The notes under the pieces: generated by a model
The model's database searches: none
What the model was told of the DNA's origin: nothing
What the model saw: the letters and a program-made list of their open reading frames with translations, nothing else
Source of the DNA: CAZEHO01 sp964511945
GTDB taxonomy: Bacteria > Actinomycetota > Acidimicrobiia > Spongiisociales > UBA11373
DNA length: 15,502 nt
Assembly: GCA_964511945.1 (NCBI GenBank)
Contig: CAZEHO010000050.1
Span: 1-15,502, forward strand
Reading direction: 5' to 3'
Made by a program: the position numbers and the translations under genes
Shown here: positions 7,221 to 13,219 of the stretch, in pieces
How the letters are laid out: each line of letters begins with the position of its first letter
How positions within the stretch are numbered: the stretch's first letter is position 1

Positions 7221-7762
7221 TGAGTCGCGTCGGCAATGCACCTATCGACATCCCCAGCGGAGTCGAGATCAACATTGATGGCTCGACCGTTGCGGTGAGG
7301 GGCTCCAAGGGGACCCTGACCCGGACGTTCTCCGAGCGCATCAGCGTGAGCGTCGACGAGGGCCAGATCAACGTGGCCCGCGGCGACGATCACCGCGAGT
7401 CGCGAGCACTCCACGGCCTCACCCGGGCGCTGCTGGCCAATATGGTCACCGGGGTCTCCGCCGGCTTCACCAAGGAGCTGCAGACCGTGGGCGTCGGGTA
7501 TCGCGCCGCGCTCAAGGGTTCGACCCTGGAACTCCAGGTCGGCTACTCGCATCCAGTCAACATCGATGCGCCCGAAGGCGTCTCCTTCGAGGTACCCGAG
7601 CCCACGAAGATCATCGTGCGGGGCATCGACAAGGAGAAGGTCGGCCAGGCCGCCGCCAACATCCGCTCGGTCCGTCCCCCGGAGCCGTACAAGGGCAAAG
7701 GGATTCGGTACGTCGACGAGTACGTGCGGCGCAAGGCCGGGAAGGCAGGTGTTGCTCGATGA
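7220..7762 (+). CDS. rplF: 50S ribosomal protein L6
   Basis: This encodes 180 residues from the ATG at 7220. Two GTG codons just upstream (7214, 7217) are in frame, but ATG gives the canonical MSRVGNAPIDIPSGVEI start and the standard TGATG overlap with rpsH. There are two repeated L6 domains. The C-terminal domain has VGVGYRAALKGSTLELQVGYSHPV and the GIDKEKVGQAAANIRSVRPPEPYKGKGIRY signature near residues 138-167. L6 lies near the sarcin-ricin loop and factor-binding site. It overlaps rplR by 4 nt. Confidence 0.96.
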   Translation: MSRVGNAPIDIPSGVEINIDGSTVAVRGSKGTLTRTFSERISVSVDEGQINVARGDDHRESRALHGLTRALLANMVTGVSAGFTKELQTVGVGYRAALKGSTLELQVGYSHPVNIDAPEGVSFEVPEPTKIIVRGIDKEKVGQAAANIRSVRPPEPYKGKGIRYVDEYVRRKAGKAGVAR

Positions 7763-8112
7763 GGGGTTCCCGCAGCGAAGCACGCCGGCGCCGCCATCGG
7801 CGGGTGCGGGGCAAGGTGCACGGCACCGCCGCACGGCCCCGCCTCGCGGTGTTCCGGAGCAACCGATACATCTACGCGCAGGTCATCGACGACGATCGCG
7901 GCCATACCCTGGCAGCGGCCTCTTCGCAGGAGACGAAGCTCCGCAAGAAGACACTGTCAGTGGATACCGCAGCCGAGGTCGGGAAGCTGATTGCATCCCG
8001 GGCCAAGGAGCAGGGCGTGAGCCGGGTCGTCTTCGATCGCGGCGGCAATGCTTTCCACGGGCGGCTGCAGGCGCTCGCCGAATCGGCACGAGAGGAAGGT
8101 CTGGAGTTTTGA
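7759..8112 (+). CDS. rplR: 50S ribosomal protein L18
   Basis: This encodes 117 residues. The basic N-terminus (RSEARRRRHRRVRGKVHGT) precedes the RPRLAVFRSNRYIYAQVIDD strand and the VVFDRGGNAFHGRLQALAESAREEGLEF C-terminus, all typical of L18. It binds 5S rRNA and docks it on the 50S with L5. The start overlaps the rplF stop as ATGA. A good AGGAAGG at 8093-8099, inside its 3' end, serves as the ribosome binding site for rpsE. Confidence 0.97.
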   Translation: MRGSRSEARRRRHRRVRGKVHGTAARPRLAVFRSNRYIYAQVIDDDRGHTLAAASSQETKLRKKTLSVDTAAEVGKLIASRAKEQGVSRVVFDRGGNAFHGRLQALAESAREEGLEF

Positions 8113-8672
8113 CCAGTCGCAACACCGAGGCGTCACAATTCGACGAGCGGGTCATCACGATCAATCGTGTTGCCAAGGTCGTCAAGGGCGGCCGGCGGTT
8201 CTCGTTCACCGCGCTCGTCGCCGTCGGTGACGGCAACGGCAAGGTCGGGATCGGCTACGGCAAGGCCAAGGAAGTCCCGATGGCGATCCAGAAGGCCATC
8301 GAGATCGCCCGCAAGAGCATGGAGCCCGTGCCGATGGCCGGGACGACGATCATCCACGAGCGGATCGGCACCCACGGTGCGTCGCGCGTGCTGGTGAAGC
8401 CTGCGGCACCCGGTACCGGCGTTATCGCCGGTGGTGCGGTGCGCCAGATTCTCGAGGCCGCCGGGATCCGCGACGTCCTCGCGAAGTCCCTGGGCTCCCC
8501 GACCCACGTCAATGTGGCCAAAGCGACCATGGATGCCCTGTTCGGTCAGGCCCGTCCCGACAAGGTTGCCGCCATGCGCGGCCGCACCCCCGAGGAGATC
8601 ACGCCTCCGGCGCTGCTGGCTGCCTACCGCACCGCCGAGATGGTGCGTGTCCAGCCCGGCGGCGAGGACTGA
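8109..8672 (+). CDS. rpsE: 30S ribosomal protein S5 (TTG start)
   Basis: This encodes 187 residues when started at TTG 8109. That start overlaps the rplR stop as TTGA and sits 9 nt after AGGAAGG. No ATG or GTG lies between there and the conserved region, so TTG is the best start. The N-terminal double-stranded-RNA-binding-like domain has RVITINRVAKVVKGGRRFSF, VGDGNGKVGIGYGKAKEVP and the loop IIHERIGTHGASRVL. The C-terminal domain has GTGVIAGGAVRQILEAAGI and DVLAKSLGSPTHVNVAKAT. S5 controls decoding fidelity with S4 and forms the mRNA entry helicase with S3 and S4. Confidence 0.95.
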   Translation: MTSRNTEASQFDERVITINRVAKVVKGGRRFSFTALVAVGDGNGKVGIGYGKAKEVPMAIQKAIEIARKSMEPVPMAGTTIIHERIGTHGASRVLVKPAAPGTGVIAGGAVRQILEAAGIRDVLAKSLGSPTHVNVAKATMDALFGQARPDKVAAMRGRTPEEITPPALLAAYRTAEMVRVQPGGED

Positions 8673-8688
8673 GGCGAGAGGAACCACC

Positions 8689-8874
8689 ATGGCCGCCAAG
8701 ACTTTGAAGATCACGCTGCAGCGCAGCGTCATCGGTGAGAAGCCGAAGACCCGCGCTGCGATCCGCACCCTCGGGCTGCGCCGCATCCGCCAGACGGTGG
8801 AGCGCCCCGACACCCCGGACGTCCGGGGGTTGATCGCCCGCGTCCGTCACCTGGTGGAGGTCGACGAATCATGA
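8689..8874 (+). CDS. rpmD: 50S ribosomal protein L30
   Basis: This encodes 61 residues, the normal bacterial L30 length. It carries LKITLQRSVIGEKPKTRAAIRTLGLRRIRQTVERPDTPDVRGLIARVRHLVEV, the family's complete pattern. AGAGGAA around 8677-8683 gives a ribosome binding site 5-6 nt before the ATG. The 16-nt space after rpsE is one of the larger gaps in the spc block. It ends in ATGA shared with rplO. L30 is a small 23S rRNA binder absent from some bacteria; here it is present and intact. Confidence 0.96.
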   Translation: MAAKTLKITLQRSVIGEKPKTRAAIRTLGLRRIRQTVERPDTPDVRGLIARVRHLVEVDES

Positions 8875-9311
8875 AGCTGCATCACCTGAAGCCGGCCCCC
8901 GGCTCAAAGAAGAGCCGCGTCCGCGTCGGGCGCGGCGAAGGCGGCCGTCGCGGCAAGACCGCCGGCCGCGGCACCAAGGGCGCCAAGGCCCGCGGTCAGA
9001 TCCCCGCCTGGTTCGAAGGCGGGCAGATGCCGCTGTATCGCCGGCTGCCCAAGCTGAAGGGCTTCAAGAACCCCAACAAGGAGTACTACGCAGTCGTCAA
9101 CGTGGAACGGCTCAACTCGTTCCGCAAGGGCTCCACCGTGGGTCCCGACGAGCTGCGCACCGCCGGCCTCGTGAAAAAGCGCGGCCGCATCAAGGTGCTC
9201 GGTGAGGGCGAACTGAAGAAGGAACTGACGGTCAGGGCGCATGCGTTCAGCGTCGGCGCCGTGGAGCGGATTCAGTCCGCAGGCGGCACCGTCGAGGTCA
9301 TCGAGGGATGA
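8871..9311 (+). CDS. rplO: 50S ribosomal protein L15
   Basis: This encodes 146 residues. It starts MKLHHLKPAPGSKKSRVRVGRG and has the glycine- and lysine-rich RRGKTAGRGTKGAKARG segment, FEGGQMPLYRRLPKLKGF (about residues 48-65) and the C-terminal signature that includes VLGEGELKKELTVRAHAFS. L15 is a late-assembling 23S rRNA binder in the 50S core. Translation is coupled to rpmD by ATGA. It is the last ribosomal protein gene before a 79-nt gap and secY. Confidence 0.97.
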   Translation: MKLHHLKPAPGSKKSRVRVGRGEGGRRGKTAGRGTKGAKARGQIPAWFEGGQMPLYRRLPKLKGFKNPNKEYYAVVNVERLNSFRKGSTVGPDELRTAGLVKKRGRIKVLGEGELKKELTVRAHAFSVGAVERIQSAGGTVEVIEG

Positions 9312-9319
9312 GCCCGCAG

Positions 9320-9348
9320 GTGAGGCCATCCCTCCTCGATGCGATAAG
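9320..9348 (+). promoter_or_regulatory. Weak promoter candidate before secY
   Basis: The 79-nt rplO-secY gap is the only sizeable gap in the first 12 kb. It contains GATAAG at 9343-9348 with TGC immediately before it, an extended -10 pattern. GTGAGG lies 17 nt upstream at 9320-9325. The -10 matches the consensus TATAAT at four of six positions and the -35 matches at three. This could give secY-adk-map some independent transcription, but read-through from spc is the default expectation. Confidence 0.25.
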
Positions 9349-9390
9349 CTCGCTCCGCCCTGCCGCTGATCACTCGGAGACTGCTCGCTG

Positions 9391-10689
9391 ATGCTGTCCG
9401 TCTACCGCAACATGTTTCGGATCCGGGACCTCCGGAACAAGATCCTCTTCACCCTGATGATCTTCGCCGTCTACCGCCTCGGTGCGGCGGTGCCGGCTCC
9501 CGGGGTTGATCTCGATGCCGTCCGCGAATTCGCCGATCAGGCGTCGACCGCGGGCATCGTGGGGCTGCTCAACCTGTTCTCCGGCGGCGCGCTGGAGTCC
9601 TTCAGCGTGTTCACGCTGGGGATCATGCCCTACATCACCGCCTCCATCATCATGCAGTTGCTGGCCGTCGTGATTCCGCGCCTGCAAAAGCTGCAGGAGG
9701 AGGGCGAGACCGGCCGCAAGGTGATTACCCAGTGGACCCGTTATGTGACGGTGATCCTGTCCCTGCTGCAGAGCACCGGCCTGACCTTCCTTTTCCATCG
9801 CGGCACGCTGTCCAACGGCATCAGCCTGGTCCCGGAGTACACCGCCGGGCGGGTGCTGATCATCGTGCTGACCCTCACCGCCGGAACCGCCTTCATCATG
9901 TGGCTCGGTGAACTGATCACCCAGCGCGGGATCGGCAATGGGATGTCACTGATCATCTTCGTGAGCATCGTCAGCCAGATCCCGGCGCAGTTCTCGATCC
10001 TGGCCACCTCGGCCGGGGGCTACGGCACCACCAAGTTCATCGTGGTCTCAGCAATGTTCCTGGTGCTGGTCTCCGGCATCATCTTCGTCGACCAGGGTCA
10101 GCGGCGGATCCCGATCCAGTTCTCGAAGCGCATTCGAGGACGGCGGGTGATGGGCGGCCAGAGCACCTACATCCCGCTCAAGGTCAACACCGCCGGTGTG
10201 ATCCCGGTGATCTTCGCTTCGTCGGTCCTGTACCTGCCGGCGCTGATTTCGACGTCGATTCCGGCCGAGGGGTTCTTCGGACCGATCCGTCGGTTCGTCG
10301 ACACCAACCTCGTGTCCGGGGCGTCGTGGTGGTACGTGATCATGTTCGGTCTGCTGATCGTGTTCTTCACGTACTTCTATACGGCGATCCAGTTCGATCC
10401 GGCCCGCCAGTCGGACATGATCCAGCGGCAGGGCGGATTCATCCCCGGCATCCGTCCCGGGTCGGCAACGACCCGCTATCTCGAGCAAATCCTGAGCAGG
10501 ATCACCCTGCCCGGATCGCTGTTCCTGGCATCGGTGGCAGTGCTGCCGTCGATCGTCGCCATCCTGTGGGACCTCTCGCTCGGGTTCTCCGGTATCTCGA
10601 TCCTGATCGTCGTGGGCGTCGCGCTGGAGACGATGAAGCAGATCGAGAGCCAGTTGATGATGCGGAACTACGAAGGGTTCCTGACCTGA
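9391..10689 (+). CDS. secY: Protein translocase subunit SecY
   Basis: This encodes 432 residues, full length for bacterial SecY, with about ten hydrophobic segments. Signatures are LGIMPYITASIIMQ (76-89), the cytosolic loop DQGQRRIPIQ (234-243), NTAGVIPVIFASS (266-278) and the SecA-binding loop GFIPGIRPG (349-357), whose Arg355 matches the essential E. coli R357. The C-terminal LIVVGVALETMKQIESQLMMRNYEGF is also canonical. SecY forms the membrane pore of SecYEG. The ATG at 9391 is fixed by an in-frame stop at 9367-9369; GGAG at 9376-9379 is a somewhat distant ribosome binding site. adk follows after one base. Confidence 0.97.
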   Translation: MLSVYRNMFRIRDLRNKILFTLMIFAVYRLGAAVPAPGVDLDAVREFADQASTAGIVGLLNLFSGGALESFSVFTLGIMPYITASIIMQLLAVVIPRLQKLQEEGETGRKVITQWTRYVTVILSLLQSTGLTFLFHRGTLSNGISLVPEYTAGRVLIIVLTLTAGTAFIMWLGELITQRGIGNGMSLIIFVSIVSQIPAQFSILATSAGGYGTTKFIVVSAMFLVLVSGIIFVDQGQRRIPIQFSKRIRGRRVMGGQSTYIPLKVNTAGVIPVIFASSVLYLPALISTSIPAEGFFGPIRRFVDTNLVSGASWWYVIMFGLLIVFFTYFYTAIQFDPARQSDMIQRQGGFIPGIRPGSATTRYLEQILSRITLPGSLFLASVAVLPSIVAILWDLSLGFSGISILIVVGVALETMKQIESQLMMRNYEGFLT

Positions 10690-10690
10690 C

Positions 10691-11242
10691 ATGGGTCGAC
10701 GCGCGTTGATCCTCGGGCCCCCGGGAGCCGGCAAGGGCACCCAGGCGGCCATGTTGTGCAGGGCCATCGGCATCCCCCACATGTCCACCGGGGAGATGTT
10801 GCGCGACCACGTGTCCCGCGGCACCGATCTGGGTGCCCGGGCGAAGGTGATCATGGATGCCGGGAATCTCGTTCCCGACGAGATCGTCATCGAGATGGTG
10901 AAGGAGCGGCTCAGCCGTCCCGACGCCCAATGCGGGTTCCTGCTCGACGGGTTCCCCCGCACCGCCCCTCAGGCAGAGGCCCTCGACCGCGAGGTTGCCG
11001 ATCGGCCGCTCGAGGTCGTCATCAACCTCGAGGTCGACGAGGAGGAACTCGTCGGGCGGATGCTCTCCAGAGGGCGCGACGATGACACCGAGGAAACGGT
11101 GCGGAATCGCTTCGTCGTCTACCGGGAGCAGACCGAGCCCCTGATTGCTCACTATGAGCAGCAGGGCCTCATCCGTACCGTTGACGGCCTCGGCACCATC
11201 GAAGAGGTGTTCGGACGGATCTGCTCGGCCCTGGCCGAATAA
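10691..11242 (+). CDS. adk: Adenylate kinase, short-LID form
   Basis: This encodes 183 residues and catalyses ATP + AMP = 2 ADP in the cytoplasm. The P-loop GPPGAGKG is at 9-16, the AMP-binding STGEMLRD at 32-39 and LLDGFPRT at 84-91. The LID segment is reduced to a few residues around RGRDDDTEETVRNR (127-140), so there is no zinc or long LID insert; this resembles the short enzymes of actinobacteria. It begins one base after the secY stop with no clear ribosome binding site of its own beyond GAAGGG within the end of secY, which suggests coupling. map follows after 4 nt. Confidence 0.96.
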   Translation: MGRRALILGPPGAGKGTQAAMLCRAIGIPHMSTGEMLRDHVSRGTDLGARAKVIMDAGNLVPDEIVIEMVKERLSRPDAQCGFLLDGFPRTAPQAEALDREVADRPLEVVINLEVDEEELVGRMLSRGRDDDTEETVRNRFVVYREQTEPLIAHYEQQGLIRTVDGLGTIEEVFGRICSALAE

Positions 11243-11246
11243 CACG

Positions 11247-11996
11247 ATGATCACCATCAAGGGCCGCGATGAGTTCGCCAAGATGGCGCGCGCCGGCCGC
11301 GTGGTTGCCGAGGTCCATGCCGAACTGCGGGACGCATCGAAGCCCGGCGTCCGGCTGATCGACCTCGACAAGATGGCCGCCGAGATCCTTCGCCGGCGCG
11401 GGGCGACCCCGTCGTTCCTCAACTACCACGGCTACCCGGCTCACGTCTGTCTGTCGCCGAATCAGGTGATCGTGCACGGCATCCCGGACGAGCGGCGCCT
11501 GGAGGAGGGGGACATCCTGTCGCTCGACGCCGGAGCCATCATCGACGGGTGGCACGCCGACGCTGCACTGACCTACGCCATCGGGGAGGTCTCCGAGGAG
11601 GCCGCCCGGCTGATCGATGCGACCGAGCGCGGCATGTGGGCGGGCATCGAAGCCACCAAGGTCGGCGCCCGGCTCGGCGACCTCGGGGCCGCCATCCAGT
11701 CGGTGGGGGAGGGGGCCGGCTACGGCGTGGTGCGGGAGTACACCGGCCACGGCATCGGCCGCCAGATGCACGAGGAGCCGCAGGTGCTCAACTACGGCGT
11801 GGGCGGCAAGGGCATGAAGCTGCGCAAGGGCATGGCGATCTGCATCGAGCCGATGTTCAACCTGGGCGGGCGGGAAACCCGCCTTCTCGATGACGGGTGG
11901 AGCGTCGTTACCGCCGACGGCACCCTGTCGGCTCACTGGGAGCACACCGTGGCGCTGACACCCGACGGCGTGCAGGTGCTCACGGCTCCGGAGTAA
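11247..11996 (+). CDS. map: Methionine aminopeptidase, type I
   Basis: This encodes 249 residues and removes the initiator methionine from nascent proteins. The five metal ligands of the pita-bread fold are all present: D94, D105, H168 (in TGHGIG), E201 (in CIEPMF) and E232 (in HWEHT). The catalytic-site His77 (IVHGIP) is also present. The length and the absence of an N-terminal zinc-finger extension fit the basic type I enzyme. The ATG at 11247 lies 4 nt after adk with no obvious ribosome binding site, so coupling with adk is likely. It is the last gene of the secY-adk-map group. Two hairpins follow its stop. Confidence 0.97.
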   Translation: MITIKGRDEFAKMARAGRVVAEVHAELRDASKPGVRLIDLDKMAAEILRRRGATPSFLNYHGYPAHVCLSPNQVIVHGIPDERRLEEGDILSLDAGAIIDGWHADAALTYAIGEVSEEAARLIDATERGMWAGIEATKVGARLGDLGAAIQSVGEGAGYGVVREYTGHGIGRQMHEEPQVLNYGVGGKGMKLRKGMAICIEPMFNLGGRETRLLDDGWSVVTADGTLSAHWEHTVALTPDGVQVLTAPE

Positions 11997-12001
11997 TCCG
12001 G

Positions 12002-12061
12002 CTCGCGGCGCGCTCCGCCGGCGAGGGGTTGCTTGAAATCGGTCGGAGGAGCCATCCTCCG
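12002..12061 (+). terminator. Two tandem hairpins after map
   Basis: The first hairpin (12002-12025) pairs CTCGC-GGCG with CGCC-GCGAG across a 5-nt loop with a single bulged G, starting 6 nt after the map stop. The second (12044-12061) is a perfect 7-bp stem, CGGAGGA-gcca-TCCTCCG. Neither has a clean U-run; only CTTT follows the second. They may end or attenuate the secY-adk-map transcript as U-poor terminators, or protect the 3' end. Their position suits termination, but the missing U-tract keeps confidence low. Confidence 0.4.
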
Positions 12062-12094
12062 CAGGCTTTCCGCTCCGCGCGACGAGGAAGACCC

Positions 12095-12412
12095 GTGTCC
12101 ACCAGGAGCCCCCGCGACGATGCCCCAGATCCTCGCACTGTCGATCCAGATGTCTTCACCAGGAGGCGGCGGAAGCCGATGCGGCTGCAGCAACTATGGA
12201 GACCGCAGCGGCCGACACGGTCGCCGATGCCCTCGATGCCCTCGATGACACAGATACGGGCGGCGACCTGCTCGTGGATCGGCCGGGCGGGGGAGGGCAG
12301 GAACCCGACGATTCACCAATCGACCGGACGGTCGATCCCGAAGACGTGGCCCGATCCGCAGTGGCCCCGGACACCGATCCGGGGATCGCGGGTGAGACCA
12401 GCGGACTCCTAG
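12095..12412 (+). CDS. Doubtful acidic ORF, possibly frameshifted
   Basis: I do not recognise a family. A GTG at 12095 follows GAGGAAG (12084-12090) and opens a 105-codon frame that starts VSTRSPRDDAPDPRTVDPDVF and ends at a TAG at 12410-12412. That TAG shares CTAG with the stop of the convergent minus-strand gene. Past about 12165 the coding-like signal (G-rich first codon positions, acidic Ala/Asp composition such as METAAADTVADALDALDD) moves to another frame, -1 relative to the first. This second frame has no stop before the N gap. One reading is a small acidic, disordered protein broken by a frameshift or assembly error. Another is that neither frame is translated. It occupies the place where infA normally lies but has no similarity to IF-1. 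Confidence 0.2.
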   Translation: MSTRSPRDDAPDPRTVDPDVFTRRRRKPMRLQQLWRPQRPTRSPMPSMPSMTQIRAATCSWIGRAGEGRNPTIHQSTGRSIPKTWPDPQWPRTPIRGSRVRPADS

Positions 12413-12463
12413 CTGCTCACGATCAGCCACACCAGCAGTGGCAGGTCGAACAGCGCTCCCAGC
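12409..12463. repeat. 55-bp direct repeat, copy left of the N gap
   Basis: These 55 bases are identical to 12564-12618 and form the very end of the left contig. They encode, on the minus strand, the last 17 codons and the stop of the membrane protein annotated at 12564-12920. They should be read as the same locus written twice, not as a second gene copy. Confidence 0.95.
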
Positions 12464-12563
12464 NNNNNNNNNNNNNNNNNNNNNNNNNNNNNNNNNNNNN
12501 NNNNNNNNNNNNNNNNNNNNNNNNNNNNNNNNNNNNNNNNNNNNNNNNNNNNNNNNNNNNNNN
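12464..12563. other. Assembly gap of exactly 100 N
   Basis: The run of N is exactly 100 long, the usual placeholder for a scaffold gap of unknown size. The identical 55-bp sequences on each side abut it directly. That suggests the two contigs overlap and that no sequence is actually missing. Confidence 0.98.
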
Positions 12564-12618
12564 CTAGCTGCTCACGATCAGCCACACCAGCAGTGGCAGG
12601 TCGAACAGCGCTCCCAGC
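12564..12618. repeat. 55-bp direct repeat, copy right of the N gap
   Basis: This is the first 55 bases of the right contig, identical to 12409-12463. The match ends exactly where the left contig ends, as expected for two contigs that share a 55-base k-mer overlap. Confidence 0.95.
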
Positions 12619-12920
12619 TTGCCGCCGACCGGCAGGCCGCCGTACCACGCCCACAGCACCACGGTCGACGCGGCGGCTCCCCCGACTGCAATCGGCTGGG
12701 CCCACGAGGCATCGATGAACATCCCCACGGCACCGGCGATCAACCCGCCGGCCGCTGCGAGGAACAGTGGGAAGCTGGCGATGCGCTGCCATCGCGGCAT
12801 CCACGATGGCGCCTCCATTCCCTCCTGCTGCACGCCGAGAGCGACGGGGGAGGCCACGGCGTGGGCCAATCCGTGGCCGGCGAGCAGAATGCCGGCGACG
12901 ATGCGGATCGCTGTATCCAT
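12564..12920 (-). CDS. Small four-helix membrane protein of unknown function
   Basis: This encodes 118 residues from the ATG at 12920 (minus strand); the stop is the CTA at 12564-12566. Four hydrophobic segments are visible: about 5-27, 46-69, 75-93 and 103-117. The first contains two histidines in GHGLAH (H16, H20), a pattern like the HGLxH found in some small four-helix bacterial membrane proteins, but I cannot name a family. The ribosome binding site is poor (GGAG only 2 nt before ATG). A longer in-frame start at 12983 would add 21 Arg/Pro-rich residues and looks less natural. It is the only minus-strand gene in the window and lies convergent to the ribosomal genes, between map and rpmJ. 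It is probably not part of the ribosomal regulon. Confidence 0.75.
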   Translation of the reverse strand: MDTAIRIVAGILLAGHGLAHAVASPVALGVQQEGMEAPSWMPRWQRIASFPLFLAAAGGLIAGAVGMFIDASWAQPIAVGGAAASTVVLWAWYGGLPVGGKLGALFDLPLLVWLIVSS

Positions 12921-12970
12921 GACTCCATTCTGCCCGCTCCGGCGATGGCGTGGGCAGTGGGCGGGTTGTT

Positions 12971-12988
12971 TCCCCGACGGCACGGGGA
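12971..12988. promoter_or_regulatory. Inverted repeat between divergent genes
   Basis: TCCCCG at 12971-12976 and CGGGGA at 12983-12988 are perfect inverted copies separated by 6 nt. They lie 51 nt upstream of the minus-strand gene start and 60 nt upstream of the rpmJ promoter candidate. The element could be an operator or a small hairpin. A weak -10-like TACCCT follows at 12993-12998 but lacks a convincing -35. Confidence 0.3.
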
Positions 12989-13050
12989 GCGCTACCCTGA
13001 TTCACGATGGCACGCGCCTGAGTGCGACACCGCCCCCGGCGGTGCGGGAT

Positions 13051-13079
13051 TTGTCGTCCCTTGTCGCGTGCAGTACGCT
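13051..13079 (+). promoter_or_regulatory. Housekeeping-sigma promoter candidate for the alpha operon
   Basis: TTGTCG at 13051-13056 and TACGCT at 13074-13079 are separated by exactly 17 nt. The -35 matches the TTGACA consensus at four positions, and the -10 has the key T1, A2 and T6 of TATAAT. This is the best promoter-like sequence in the window. It sits in the intergenic region where transcription of rpmJ-rpsM-rpsK-rpsD-rpoA must restart, because a minus-strand gene separates this group from map. Initiation near 13085-13087 would leave a leader of about 134 nt. Confidence 0.6.
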
Positions 13080-13085
13080 TCACCG

Positions 13086-13219
13086 TCGGCCCTCTCGGGC
13101 CCGTTTGTTGTGTTTGCAGGCAAGTAGCTGACGACGTGCGAGGTTGGGCACCGTCGTGGGCGTCCCATCACTCGGCGTGATGGCGTTCGCACGGTCCGCC
13201 CGCCAGGAGACACCCCAGA
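13086..13219 (+). ncRNA. Structured 5' leader of the rpmJ-rpoA operon (candidate)
   Basis: Several pairings can be read by eye. One is a 5-bp GC stem GGCCC-tctc-GGGCC (13088-13101) followed by a T-rich stretch (13103-13117). An outer stem pairs CGTGCGA (13135-13141) with TCGCACG (13187-13193). It encloses a perfect 7-bp hairpin CCATCAC-tcggc-GTGATGG (13165-13183). TGGG-cgt-CCCA (13157-13167) overlaps that hairpin, so the two are mutually exclusive. The outer stem closes only 12 nt before the AGGAGA ribosome binding site (13205-13210) of rpmJ. Such an arrangement suits autoregulation by a ribosomal protein such as S4, the known alpha-operon repressor in E. coli. That role is inference. Confidence 0.4.

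Noticed and set aside
12409..12618. The 55-bp direct repeat considered as insertion-site duplication or an att site
   Set aside because: Its ends coincide exactly with the contig ends on both sides of a 100-N placeholder, which fits an assembly overlap much better than a biological duplication. No transposase or integrase is present.
13007..13021. A four-codon ATG-GCA-CGC-GCC-TGA placed just after a weak TACCCT box, which would resemble a leaderless peptide
   Set aside because: It is too short to judge, has no supporting -35 element, and lies upstream of the better promoter candidate.
12438..13127. A plus-strand open frame running across the N gap and antisense to the membrane protein
   Set aside because: It is counted through unknown bases and antisense to a gene with clear transmembrane segments. 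Its translation is rich in Arg, Pro and His with no domain.
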